NCBI GenBank assembly: GCA_020439555.1
Contig: JAGQSN010000049.1
Span: 1,183-42,479, forward strand
Source: Acidimicrobiales bacterium
GTDB taxonomy: Bacteria; Actinomycetota; Acidimicrobiia; Acidimicrobiales; Iamiaceae
DNA length: 41,297 bases
Reading direction: 5' to 3'
Shown here: positions 16,018-25,235 of the stretch, piece after piece
Layout of the letters: each line of letters begins with the position of its first letter
Numbering within the stretch: position 1 is the first letter of the stretch
The notes under the pieces: generated by a model
Seen by the model: only the letters and a program-made list of their open reading frames with translations
Database searches by the model: none
Told to the model about the DNA's origin: nothing
Program-made: the position numbers and the translations under genes

Positions 16018-19000
16018 GCAGATCGGGAACGGCCGCTGCGACGACCACTCCGAGCGCGAGCCATCCGAGTTCGGGGCGGTGACCGAACCGCGCAACGAGC
16101 AACGTGACCGGCGCCAGGACTGCGGCGGCCCACGCAACGGCAGGCCGCCTCGACACGACGAATGCGAGGCATCCGGCGACGAATCCGATCCAGGCACGGC
16201 TGACCAGCCCTACGAACACTGCCGTCGCCACGGCCGCGACGAGCGCACTGGTCCAGGTCACGGAGCGGGGAGCGTCGCGGAGACCGATGAATGCAGGTGC
16301 ATCGGATGGGACCGGCATCTTTTCGTCCGGGGAGGTTCGCAGCAGTATCAGCAGGGAGAGCACCACCATCGCAGCCGTCGTGACGAGGCCCCCCACGACC
16401 GTCCGCTGAGGTGTCCACGTGACCGTGATGTGCAGGCGTCCAGCCGATGCGGGAGTGATCAACCAACCGTTCGCATAGCCGTCCACGACGGTCCGCGGAC
16501 CAGCAGAACCACCGTCCACCTGGATCTTCCAGCCACGGTTGGAGCTCTGGCCGAGGACGAACCAGAAGGGCCGCGTGCCTGCGTCGACGGTCGCTCGGAC
16601 CTCGGTCATGCCGGTGGTGGACGACGTCACCGACGCGCCGATGTCGCTTCCGTCAGCGCCCGGGACCTTCGTGACGGCCTCGTCGTCGGAGCCGTCGGAA
16701 CGGAGCCGGAGCGCGTCGACGTTCCACCCGGTGGAGGAGCCGATCGCGGAGCGGAGCCGGTGCGTACCACGGGCGAGGGCCACGGATCCGCAGGACGTCA
16801 TGGTCGCGGTACCGGTCCGGTCGACGGGGGCGACCCGGACGGCGATGCCCTGCCCGTCCACCTCGAGGAGATCGGAACGGCAGGCGCTCCGGGGCGATCC
16901 GGTACCGCGTGTGTGCCAGCCGGTGCCTTCGATCTCCGCTATCGACACGGGCAGAGGCGAGTCGGTGCCTCCCGTCCCGTCAGCACTTCGCGGGTACGTG
17001 GCGTCGAAGACCACCCTGATCCGTTCCGCCGTCACGGGTCGTTCGAAGGGCACCTCGACCGTCGTGACGTGGCCTGCGGCCGAACTCTCCTTGGGCAACG
17101 GCACGGAACGGCTCGCAACCTTCCGCCCGTCGACGAGAACTGTCACGTGCTTCGGGAGCGAATGACGACCATCCGCGACCACGGCGAGGCGCAGAGCGTC
17201 GACGCTGTGACGAGGCACGCCGGTGAGGTCGATCCAGGAACCAGCGCCGGTCCCGAAGGCCGCTGTCCAGGCCGTGGAGCGGTCCCCGTCGAGGACCCTC
17301 GACGCACGCGAACCTGGCGAACCCTGCAACCTGCTCGAGGAGGTGGCCCGCACGGTGTCGTCGGTGCCGAAGAGGGTGTCCACCAGGTCGTCGGGCGCCG
17401 AGTCCGACACCCGAATGGTTCCGGACAAGCTGAAGGTGCGGCGGGAGGGGAGTGCGAAGGTCCGATCGAGGAGCCGCTCCTCGTCCTGGCGGGTCCAGTC
17501 GTCGGCCGAGCGTCGAAGCCGTGTGAGGACGACGTCGAGCGGCAGGGACGAGCTTCGTGCACCCGCGCGGCCCAGGAGGTCCGACGGGAGGCGAACCGTC
17601 TCGGTGACCGTGAGATCGGCGATCCTCAACTCGGCGATCCCGACGGCGTTGGCGAGTGACGGGTCGAAAGGTGGGGTGCTGACGCCGGTCAACTCGACAT
17701 CGATCCTGTTGGTCGTCCGAGCCGGAAAGGTGACGACCTGTCCCGTCCTGGTGAGGGAGCGACCGTCGAGGGTCACGTCGATCGCGGGACCGTTCGAGGT
17801 GCGGATCCTGACCTTGGTGAGCACCCTGTCCCGAGGACCGTCCTGGGGCTGGACGATCGTCAGCCGGTCGATGCGTCGAGGCCGTTGAAGGGTGACCGTG
17901 AGGTGGTTGCCGGTCGGGTCGGCTCCACCGATACGCCAGGAGCTCTCGACGCTTCCGTCGAGAGCGGCCGTCGGTCTGTCGGCCGGTCGAGCAGCCCCTC
18001 CGCTGTCGGTGGCCGTGACGGTCGCACCGAACTGCTCCACGACGGACCGGTCTGCGTCGGTCTCGTTCGGATAGGAGTGGAGCCGGCTGTCGTAACCGGT
18101 CGGCTCGACGATCACCTCACCGGCTCTTTCCGTCGGACCCCTGGTGTCGCGCAACGAGTAGAACCACGTCTGGATCCGCCGCCGGTTCGAGTCGGTGAGC
18201 AACAGGTGCGGCGACCGTCCCAACACATCGTCGAACTGGGCGTTCGTCAGTGCCGCGGACCCGACGACCAGACGTCGACCGTCGACGACGCCAGCAGCCG
18301 CTGCGTCCACGATCCCGTCGGCGTCTCCGCCGAGCAGGATCGGCCCGTCGGCCGAGGCGACCCGCACGATCGGCTGGGGCTGTCGAACCGAGAGGACCGC
18401 AACCGGCGGAATGGCCAAGGTGCGCTCCGGGGAGGTGGGTGACAGGTCGCTCGGTACCAACGGGACGAGGGCCGAAGGTGCGCTCGGCCGCGACGGTGAT
18501 CCGAACGCAACCGGTCCGTCGAGGCCGGGAGCCGGTGGTTCCGCGATCGTGCTCCAGACCTGCGACGGCGTGGGAAGCCCGAAACGTTCGATCGCCAGGT
18601 CCGAACGGACGAGAACGTCGCCCACGCCGAGCAGCCTCGCCACCGGTGCGATACTCGACGGGTCGAGTACGCCGTTCTGGAGGCGTCGGTCCAGTGCGTC
18701 GAGCAGGAGCGCGGATTCGCTGGAGCCTTGTGGGAGCACTTCCCGGGCGATGAACGGCCTGTCCAGCAGCAGAGGGGCTATCGGTTCGATGGCGTTCCCC
18801 CACCTGTACGCCGCGAAGTTCGCTCCTGGTAGAGCCAGCACCCTGGTGCCCTCGCCCCGACCGTCCAGGTAGCGGGTCGCGTCCTTCCAATAGCCGGGAA
18901 GTTCCTGTGGGCGTTCGGCCGGCGGTGAGAGCATCCCAACCTTGAGGACCGGTGAGAGTCCGGCGAGAGCAGCCAGGCAGACGACCGACGCGAAGGCCGC

Positions 19001-20182
19001 CCGGATGCGCATGGGCATCGCTCGGACTGCAGCGGAGACCGCCAATGCCATGCCCAGCACGACGAGAGGAACGATGCGCGGTGCGTTGCGGAACGCGAGG
19101 CCGGCCGAGGACGACTCGGTGAACCAACGGAACGCTCGGCCGTAGAGGCTCGGGTGGTCGTAGGGCCATGCTCCGACGGCGACGACGGCGGCTGCAACCA
19201 TGGCGAGTGCCACGCCGCGCCCCCGCCAGCGGGCGATCGACAGGGCGGCAAGGGCGATTGCGGGCACCACGAGTGACGCCAGGACGACGAGGTCATTGGT
19301 GTCGTAGTAGGGCGACTGGACGACCGCCGGGCCGAGTCGGTCTCCGCCGTAGAAGAACCAGTTCCCGAGACCCCTCAGGACGTCGTCCGGGCTGGATCTG
19401 GACGAAACGGTCCGCAGATTCTCCGTCACCGCGAGGATGTCCATTCCGTACGCCGACTGGACCCGGAGGGCCGCTATCCACGCTGCGCACATCGGGACGG
19501 TGACGGCGGCGATGCGGACTGCGGTCCCGGCCGCGCGTCGGGCATTGCCGCGGACGGCGTCGGCGACGATCAGGACGCACGGACCGAGACCGACGAGCAG
19601 CAGGGTCGGCGCGTTGACCCCTGCAACGGTGAACACGACGAGGGCGAAGGCTGCGGGGTGTCTCCAGCCGCCTCGGTGGAGCGCCCTCCGGGTCAGTTCG
19701 AACAGCCACGGGAGGCCGGCCCAGGGCAGGAGGAGGACCGACATCTGCGCTGTGAACGCGAACTGGTACGGCGTCGACGCGTATACGAACGCGGCTGCGA
19801 GCGCAGCGGCACGACCGTGGCCGAGCGAACGGACGAGCCAGCGGACACCCATCGCGGCGGCGAAGGTGATCGTTCCGAGCCAGAGACGTTGAGCGATCCA
19901 GTCCGGTACTCGGATCAGGTCGAAGAACCAGAACCAGGGACCCATCGGCCACAGGTATCCCAGGTGCTGATGCGGGACCGTTCCGGCTCCGACTCCTGGG
20001 TCCCAGAGGCTGAGCGCCTCCCGGAGGAACCCCGAAGGAGCTACGTAGAGAGCTTGCTTGCTGTCCGACGCGAGGCGTCCTGGGGCCGAGAGGAGGAACG
20101 GGAGGTAGGCGACCACTACCAGGGCGACGGCGTCCCACTGAGGTCTGAGGGAGGGCCGGCGCCGGGCCACTAGGGTTGCCAT
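15989..20182 (-). CDS. AftD-like arabinofuranosyltransferase, copy A
   Basis: Giant membrane protein of 1397 residues in the AftD family (DUF3367), which in mycobacteria adds alpha-(1->3)-arabinofuranose branches from decaprenyl-phospho-arabinose to arabinan. The N-terminal GT-C core (about 18-415) contains LSAPGRLASDSK (D40, the family acidic residue), REALSLWDPGVGAGTV and GYLWPMGPWFWFFDL. A large external region follows, with two discoidin-like carbohydrate-binding modules: AALDGSVESSW (about 739-749) and VLDGDRSTAWT (about 963-973). A conserved FVLGQSSNRGWK / DGYANGWLITP block (about 1208-1245) and about four C-terminal helices close it. ATG 20182 is favoured: TACCAT (20192-20197, minus strand) lies 9 nt upstream. 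The family call is strong; true sugar and acceptor here are unknown. Confidence 0.9.
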   Translation of the reverse strand: MATLVARRRPSLRPQWDAVALVVVAYLPFLLSAPGRLASDSKQALYVAPSGFLREALSLWDPGVGAGTVPHQHLGYLWPMGPWFWFFDLIRVPDWIAQRLWLGTITFAAAMGVRWLVRSLGHGRAAALAAAFVYASTPYQFAFTAQMSVLLLPWAGLPWLFELTRRALHRGGWRHPAAFALVVFTVAGVNAPTLLLVGLGPCVLIVADAVRGNARRAAGTAVRIAAVTVPMCAAWIAALRVQSAYGMDILAVTENLRTVSSRSSPDDVLRGLGNWFFYGGDRLGPAVVQSPYYDTNDLVVLASLVVPAIALAALSIARWRGRGVALAMVAAAVVAVGAWPYDHPSLYGRAFRWFTESSSAGLAFRNAPRIVPLVVLGMALAVSAAVRAMPMRIRAAFASVVCLAALAGLSPVLKVGMLSPPAERPQELPGYWKDATRYLDGRGEGTRVLALPGANFAAYRWGNAIEPIAPLLLDRPFIAREVLPQGSSESALLLDALDRRLQNGVLDPSSIAPVARLLGVGDVLVRSDLAIERFGLPTPSQVWSTIAEPPAPGLDGPVAFGSPSRPSAPSALVPLVPSDLSPTSPERTLAIPPVAVLSVRQPQPIVRVASADGPILLGGDADGIVDAAAAGVVDGRRLVVGSAALTNAQFDDVLGRSPHLLLTDSNRRRIQTWFYSLRDTRGPTERAGEVIVEPTGYDSRLHSYPNETDADRSVVEQFGATVTATDSGGAARPADRPTAALDGSVESSWRIGGADPTGNHLTVTLQRPRRIDRLTIVQPQDGPRDRVLTKVRIRTSNGPAIDVTLDGRSLTRTGQVVTFPARTTNRIDVELTGVSTPPFDPSLANAVGIAELRIADLTVTETVRLPSDLLGRAGARSSSLPLDVVLTRLRRSADDWTRQDEERLLDRTFALPSRRTFSLSGTIRVSDSAPDDLVDTLFGTDDTVRATSSSRLQGSPGSRASRVLDGDRSTAWTAAFGTGAGSWIDLTGVPRHSVDALRLAVVADGRHSLPKHVTVLVDGRKVASRSVPLPKESSAAGHVTTVEVPFERPVTAERIRVVFDATYPRSADGTGGTDSPLPVSIAEIEGTGWHTRGTGSPRSACRSDLLEVDGQGIAVRVAPVDRTGTATMTSCGSVALARGTHRLRSAIGSSTGWNVDALRLRSDGSDDEAVTKVPGADGSDIGASVTSSTTGMTEVRATVDAGTRPFWFVLGQSSNRGWKIQVDGGSAGPRTVVDGYANGWLITPASAGRLHITVTWTPQRTVVGGLVTTAAMVVLSLLILLRTSPDEKMPVPSDAPAFIGLRDAPRSVTWTSALVAAVATAVFVGLVSRAWIGFVAGCLAFVVSRRPAVAWAAAVLAPVTLLVARFGHRPELGWLALGVVVAAAVPDLLNRRRRPSG

Positions 20183-20191
20183 GGCATCCCG

Positions 20192-20197
20192 ATGGTA
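20192..20197 (-). promoter_or_regulatory. Candidate -10 box (TACCAT) before AftD copy A
   Basis: On the minus strand TACCAT is followed by 9 nt and the ATG at 20182, leaving almost no leader and no ribosome site. The 80-bp space to the divergent AftD copy B must hold both promoters; I see no comparable box for copy B. Confidence 0.35.
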
Positions 20198-20262
20198 ACG
20201 AGGCCCCTGGTCGCCTCCGGGCCACGCGGTGTCGAGACCGCCCGGCCGTGCCACTGGACCCG

Positions 20263-23200
20263 ATGACAGACGTCCCTCTCCGTCGAGACGAGCCCGAAGA
20301 CGATCTCGTCGAGCGCGACGGCGGGCGGCTACCGCATCCGTCGGGGTCCTGGTGGCCGCTCGTCCCGGTGGCGCTCCTCGCGTACGTGCCGTTCCTGGCG
20401 ACGAGACCCGGGTTGATCAGCGCCGACACGAAGTCGTACCTGTACCTCGATCCCGGGCGCCTGCTGTCCCGTGCTTGGTCCATGTGGGACCCGAACGTCG
20501 GTCTCGGCACTGTGTCGCACCAGACCATCGGGTACCTCTGGCCGATGGGACCATGGTTCTGGTTCTTCGATCTGATCGGGGTGCCCGACTGGGTGGCGCA
20601 ACGACTGTGGTGGGGGACGCTCGTGTTCGCGGCGACATCAGGTGCTGCGTACCTGTTCCGACGCTTCGAGTTGCCTGCCGTCGCCTTGTGGCCTGCCGCC
20701 GTTGCCTTCGGGCTGAGTCCTTATGCGGTCGCTTACCTGGGGCGGCTGTCAGGGGTGCTCCTTCCGGCGGTCGGCCTGCCCTGGCTGCTCGCGTTCACGA
20801 TCCAAGCGACGAGATCGAAGGGATGGCGGTATCCGGCTTTGTTCGCCCTGACCGTCACGACCGTCGGCAGCGTGAACCTGACGGCACTGGCACTCGTCGG
20901 GATCGGTCCACTGACCTGGATCATCTTCGTCGTGGTCAGCGGCAGGGTCCGGTGGTCGGAGGCACTCGCCGTGGTCGGTCGGATCGGGGCGCTGACCCTG
21001 CCCACGTCGGCCTGGTGGCTGGCGGGCCTGTCGGTTCAGGCGACGAACGGGATCGACATCGTCCGCTACTCGGAGACCGCCGAGGTGGTGGCTCGGACGT
21101 CCATTGCGCTCGAAGTCCTCCGAGGCCTGGGCTACTGGTTCTTCTACGGAGGCGACAAGGTCGAACTCTGGATCGAGCCGAGCTTCCAGTACACGAAACG
21201 CCGGATCATCTACCTGGGGACCTTCGCGTTGCCGTGGTTGGCGATGCTGAGCGGCGCCGTCAGCCGATGGCGGCACCGCACCTACTTCGTGATGCTGCTC
21301 GTCGTCGGTGTGGTCGTGTCGGTCGGGGCGAACCCGTGGCAGGACCCGTCTCCCGTAGGTGCGGCGATCAAGTGGTTCCTCGGCACCGACCGTGGGCTGG
21401 CCTTCCGCAGCCTGCCGAGGGCGGTCCCACTCGTCGCGCTGGCCTCCGCAGCCCTCATCGGCGGCCTCCTTTCCGGACTCCGCGACCGCAAGCCCGTCGT
21501 CGCCCGCGTCTCGGCGGTGGCCGTACTCGTGGCTGCCGTCTTCGGGATGGTGCCCATGTGGCAGCGGTCGATCGTCCAGGACGGCCTGGCGCGAAGCACG
21601 GTCCCCGGATACTGGAAGGAAGCCGCCCGGGTCCTCGATGAGCGCGACGACGGTACCCGGGTGCTGGCGGTTCCCGGCAGCGACTTCGCGTCCTACCGCT
21701 GGGGCAACACGGTTGATCCGATCCTTCCCGGTCTGATGGACCGTCCGTTCGTCGCCCGTGAACTCGTGCCGTACGGGACGCCCCCCTCAGCGGATCTTCT
21801 GAACGACTTCGACCTGCCGATCCAGGAACGGACGCTCCAACCGCAGGCGATCGCCCCCGTCGCACGGCTGATGCGAGTCGGCGACATCCTCGTGCGCAGC
21901 GACCTCCAGTACGAGAGGTACAACCTGGCTCGGCCACGGCTCGTGTGGGAGCTGTTCCGGGACGCTCCCGGCCTCGGCACCCCCATCGAGCTGTCGGGCC
22001 CTTGGGTGAATCAACCGCTCGAACGTCTCCAGATGCACGACGAGGTTTGGTTGAGCAGGGAACTCGGTCTACCCGACCCTCCCGTCGCGGCGATCATCCC
22101 CGTCACCGACAGCAGACCCATCTACGACGTGAAGCCGGCCGACGGTGCCGTCCTGCTGTCGGGTGACGGTGCCGGCATAGTCGATGCTGCGACGGCTCGA
22201 CGGATCGACGGGAACGAACTGATCCGTTACAGCGGAAGCCTCGACGCGGCCGAGATCGAGGCCGAGCTCCGCCGTGGGGCGTCGCTCGTGGTCACCGACA
22301 CGAACCGAAAACGTGGGGAGCGTTGGGGCACCCTGCGGCACACGCGCGGTCAGACGGAGCAGGCGGACGAACCGAAACTGGAGGAGGACCTGACCGACAA
22401 CAGGCTCCCCCGTTTCGAGGGTCGAGGGTCCGACGTCCAGACGGTCACCGTCCAACGTGGGGGCATACGGGCCTTCGCAACCTCCTACGGGAATCCGATC
22501 ACCTTCGTCGCCGACGCTCGCCCAGCGCTGGCCGTCGACGGGAACCCCGACACGCAGTGGGCCACTGCGGCGTTCACGGATGCGCGTGGTGAGCGCCTGG
22601 TACTCGCTCTCGACGAGCCGTTGTCGTTCGATCACCTGACCCTCCAACAACTTCCGGTTTCGCGGACGACGCGTGCGATCACGAAGGTCCGACTCGATTT
22701 CGGTGACGGTCGTCCGCTCGAGGTGTCGCTCGGGAAGGTCTCGCGGACGTCGCCGGGACAGCGCATAGACGTCGGTACGCGTCGGACCTCGAAGGTGACG
22801 ATCACGATCGTCGCGGACTCTCTCGGGAACCCTGTGCTCTACGGCGACGTGGGCCCCGTCGGCTTCGCCGAGGTCCGCCTGGGAGACGATCCACCACACG
22901 TGGACGAGACGGTTCGGATGCCCACGGACCTCGTCGATGCCGTGTCCCGTAGCCGGGGCCGAGCGCGAGCGGCGCGTCTCACCTACGTGCTCACCCGTGT
23001 TCGTCAGGACGCGACCGACCGCACGCGGGACGACGACGAGCGCGCGATGGCTCGGACCTTCCGCGTGCCGGGAGCGAGGGGCTTCACCCTGAAGGGTGTC
23101 GCCCGGATCTCCCCTCGCGCGGATGACGCGGTCATCGATGAACTGCTCGGCACGACCTCCTCGGAACTGGTGAGCGTCGTGTCGAACCATCGGCTCGACG

Positions 23201-24642
23201 GTTCCCGGACCGACCGGGCCAGCGCCGCTCTCGACGGCAACCCGAAGACCGCCTGGACGAGTCGCTTCGTTCGTCCCGCCGGTTCCACGATCACCGTGAC
23301 GACCCGGTCGAAACGATCCTTCGATCGCCTCGACCTTCGGGTGGTGTCGGATCTGGCCCACTCCACGCCGAAGACCGTCGAGGTCGCCGTCGACGGACGC
23401 GTCGTCACGCGGCGGGAGCTACAGAGCATCGAGCCTGGTGCGCTCGGCACGACGACCCGGGTTCCGATCACGTTCCCTTCCACGGAGGGACGCAGACTCA
23501 CCGTCAAGGTCACCGCCGTGCACAAGGTGACATCGTTCGACTGGAACTCGAACGATCCCGTCGCCCATCCGATCGCCATCGCGGAGTTGGGTGTTCCCGG
23601 ACTGCGAGTCGACGCCGCTCCCACGCGCTTCGACGATCGTTGCCGATCGGACATCCTGACGCTCGATGGGAAGCCGCTCCCGGTGAGCATCAGCGGATCG
23701 TCGGTCGATGCCCAGGCGGGGCGTCCTCTCGACGTGAAGCTCTGCGACTCGGACGCTGTTCGCCTCACCGCCGGTGATCACGAACTCGACGCGAGAGCGG
23801 GTGTCGACAACGGACTGGACATCGACCAGCTGGTGATCGACTCGTCGGGCACGGGCGGAGCAGGATCGACCCGGGGCTCCGGCGGTACCACCGACAGCGT
23901 GCCTCGGGTGGAGGTTTCCCACGAAGGCCGTGACTCCTCGACGATGAGGATCAGCGGTCTCGAACCCGGTAAGCCGGTGTGGGTGATCCTCGGCCAGAGC
24001 TTCTCCGACGGCTGGAAGGCGACTGTCGAGGGTGGACCTGACCTGGGTGCCCCGAAACTCGTGGACGGGTTCGCGAACGGCTGGTTTGTCACACCCGAGA
24101 GCAGCTCGATCGTCGTACGGACGGAGTTCGTGCCACAGAAGCGCGTCGACATCGCTCTCGTACTGTCGGCTCTCGCGCTCGTCGTGACCCTGTTCCTCGC
24201 GCTGCGTCGTCCTTCGGTTGCCGGGCCGGTGGACGCGGCCGATGGCTCCGTGGCGCTCGACGCGGGGCAGCCCACCGGACTGCGTACCGGGGTCGTCGTC
24301 GCCATCGCCACTGCGGCGGTCGTGTTCCTCGTGTCCACGCCGATCGTCGCCGTGGGGATCGGTGTCGCCGCAGGCCTGGCGTCGGTGCGATCAGGCTGGC
24401 GACGCTTCATGCACCTGCTCCCGGCCGCCCTTCTCATGGCATCGGTGGCCGTGGCGCTATGGATCGACGTCCGTGACGACGTCCCGGCCGGTATCGAGTG
24501 GGTGACCACCATCGAACCCGCACATCCCGTTGCGATGGCAGCGGTCTGTGCCCTGGCGGCTGATCAGGTCGTCGACCTGCTGTGGCGGCGTCGCCGGCGC
24601 CGGGACGGAAGCGAAGACTCCCGGCTTCCGGAGGAGGAGTGA
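20263..24642 (+). CDS. AftD-like arabinofuranosyltransferase, copy B
   Basis: Second AftD-family protein, 1459 residues, divergent from copy A. An acidic cytosolic tail of about 29 residues precedes the GT-C core. Landmarks match copy A: ATRPGLISADTK (D55), SRAWSMWDPNVGLGTV, GYLWPMGPWFWFFDL, YWFFYGGD, GLAFRSLPRAVPLV, PGYWKEAARVLDER, RVLAVPGSDFASYRWGN. Two discoidin-like modules appear (AVDGNPDTQWA and ALDGNPKTAWTS), then VILGQSFSDGWKATVEGG / DGFANGWFVTP and C-terminal helices. It is likely an outer-face furanosyltransferase acting on a related but distinct acceptor site. ATG 20263 is preferred; GTG 20248 is an alternative, and neither has a good ribosome site. An upstream in-frame start at 20176 would overlap copy A. 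Confidence 0.9.
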   Translation: MTDVPLRRDEPEDDLVERDGGRLPHPSGSWWPLVPVALLAYVPFLATRPGLISADTKSYLYLDPGRLLSRAWSMWDPNVGLGTVSHQTIGYLWPMGPWFWFFDLIGVPDWVAQRLWWGTLVFAATSGAAYLFRRFELPAVALWPAAVAFGLSPYAVAYLGRLSGVLLPAVGLPWLLAFTIQATRSKGWRYPALFALTVTTVGSVNLTALALVGIGPLTWIIFVVVSGRVRWSEALAVVGRIGALTLPTSAWWLAGLSVQATNGIDIVRYSETAEVVARTSIALEVLRGLGYWFFYGGDKVELWIEPSFQYTKRRIIYLGTFALPWLAMLSGAVSRWRHRTYFVMLLVVGVVVSVGANPWQDPSPVGAAIKWFLGTDRGLAFRSLPRAVPLVALASAALIGGLLSGLRDRKPVVARVSAVAVLVAAVFGMVPMWQRSIVQDGLARSTVPGYWKEAARVLDERDDGTRVLAVPGSDFASYRWGNTVDPILPGLMDRPFVARELVPYGTPPSADLLNDFDLPIQERTLQPQAIAPVARLMRVGDILVRSDLQYERYNLARPRLVWELFRDAPGLGTPIELSGPWVNQPLERLQMHDEVWLSRELGLPDPPVAAIIPVTDSRPIYDVKPADGAVLLSGDGAGIVDAATARRIDGNELIRYSGSLDAAEIEAELRRGASLVVTDTNRKRGERWGTLRHTRGQTEQADEPKLEEDLTDNRLPRFEGRGSDVQTVTVQRGGIRAFATSYGNPITFVADARPALAVDGNPDTQWATAAFTDARGERLVLALDEPLSFDHLTLQQLPVSRTTRAITKVRLDFGDGRPLEVSLGKVSRTSPGQRIDVGTRRTSKVTITIVADSLGNPVLYGDVGPVGFAEVRLGDDPPHVDETVRMPTDLVDAVSRSRGRARAARLTYVLTRVRQDATDRTRDDDERAMARTFRVPGARGFTLKGVARISPRADDAVIDELLGTTSSELVSVVSNHRLDGSRTDRASAALDGNPKTAWTSRFVRPAGSTITVTTRSKRSFDRLDLRVVSDLAHSTPKTVEVAVDGRVVTRRELQSIEPGALGTTTRVPITFPSTEGRRLTVKVTAVHKVTSFDWNSNDPVAHPIAIAELGVPGLRVDAAPTRFDDRCRSDILTLDGKPLPVSISGSSVDAQAGRPLDVKLCDSDAVRLTAGDHELDARAGVDNGLDIDQLVIDSSGTGGAGSTRGSGGTTDSVPRVEVSHEGRDSSTMRISGLEPGKPVWVILGQSFSDGWKATVEGGPDLGAPKLVDGFANGWFVTPESSSIVVRTEFVPQKRVDIALVLSALALVVTLFLALRRPSVAGPVDAADGSVALDAGQPTGLRTGVVVAIATAAVVFLVSTPIVAVGIGVAAGLASVRSGWRRFMHLLPAALLMASVAVALWIDVRDDVPAGIEWVTTIEPAHPVAMAAVCALAADQVVDLLWRRRRRRDGSEDSRLPEEE

Positions 24643-24649
24643 AGTCCTC

Positions 24650-24856
24650 TCAGTCCTTGGTGGCGACTGCGTTCGGGGTGACGTTCATCTTCGGCACGTA
24701 GTCCGCGACGGTCACGTCTCGGGCATCACCGCCCAGTGTCGATCGGAGTTCGTCCCGACAGCTCCTACAAGGGCCGTAGTAGGTCTCGACGACGGTCGAT
24801 CGGCAGCGTGGGCAGGCGAACTCCAGGTTCTCGGGCACGGGATCGACGACAGTCAT
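24650..24856 (-). CDS. Small zinc-ribbon protein
   Basis: 68-residue protein with four cysteines as C-P-R-C (15, 18) and C-R-S-C (30, 33), spaced like a treble-clef or rubredoxin-type zinc ribbon. It ends in a polar segment VADYVPKMNVTPNAVATKD. No enzyme motif is seen. ATG 24856 opens just before the conserved part; an in-frame start at 24937 would overlap the upstream small gene. The latter ends 40 bp before this ATG, so the two may form an operon. The stop lies 7 bp from the convergent AftD copy B. The function could be nucleic-acid or protein binding; I cannot decide. Confidence 0.75.
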   Translation of the reverse strand: MTVVDPVPENLEFACPRCRSTVVETYYGPCRSCRDELRSTLGGDARDVTVADYVPKMNVTPNAVATKD

Positions 24857-24896
24857 CGAGCTAAAGGTTCGCGCGTCGACCGGTTCGCGCAGGGGA

Positions 24897-25142
24897 TCAC
24901 GCCGACCGAAGGTCTCGGACGTTCTCGGAGACCTCACCGAGGACCGTCACCGGTTCGAGTCTCCTGATCGCGATGATCTCGGCCGTTCGGAAGCTCGCAA
25001 CCCGCGTGCTCCACGTGTCGACGGTCGTCCGGCCGGACGCGTTGGCGAAGAAAGTGGTCATCTGACCCTCCTGCTGGTACGCGTCGGCTCCGTCGATGCG
25101 CTCGGTCGAACGGTCCTTCAGGGTGACGTTGTAGCTGGACAT
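24897..25142 (-). CDS. Hypothetical 81-residue protein
   Basis: Unrecognised small soluble protein. It begins MSSYNVTLKDRS and has a central TTFFANASGRTTVDTWSTRV stretch rich in Thr/Ser, then a likely amphipathic strand-helix AEIIAIRRLEPVTVLG. No cysteine, signal peptide or membrane segment is present. A strong ribosome site (GAGGAGGAGG ending 5 nt before the ATG) supports the start and argues that it is a real gene. It precedes the zinc-ribbon gene in the same direction, 40 bp apart. Confidence 0.65.
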   Translation of the reverse strand: MSSYNVTLKDRSTERIDGADAYQQEGQMTTFFANASGRTTVDTWSTRVASFRTAEIIAIRRLEPVTVLGEVSENVRDLRSA

Positions 25143-25207
25143 GGCGACCTCCTCCTCGCTCCCCGCATTTGTACGACGGGACGGGTGTGCGAAACGAGTG
25201 GGTCAAC

Positions 25208-25235
25208 CCTGTGGATTCGAGAAGTTGTCCACAGG
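25208..25235. repeat. Inverted pair of DnaA-box-like sites
   Basis: CCTGTGGA (25208-25215) and TCCACAGG (25228-25235) are perfect 8-bp inverted arms with a 12-nt spacer. The right side reads TTGTCCACA (25225-25233), the DnaA-box form preferred in high-GC actinobacteria. The left side reads GAATCCACA on the opposite strand. The repeat ends exactly at the glycosylase stop codon, so it may also act as an RNA hairpin; no T-run follows. Confidence 0.5.

Noticed and set aside
13771-16197. 808-residue minus-strand frame crossing several genes
   Set aside because: Composition (Gly, Arg, Gln, Asp repeats) is that of a shadow frame, and it covers two confident plus-strand membrane proteins.
15956-17659. 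567-residue open frame opposite AftD copy A
   Set aside because: Arginine/glycine/proline-rich composition shadow of the real gene; no fold motif, no membrane segment, and the opposite strand holds a recognisable AftD domain throughout.
25208-25235. Possible replication origin
   Set aside because: Only two DnaA-like boxes, no AT-rich unwinding region, and no dnaA, dnaN, parA or parB genes nearby.
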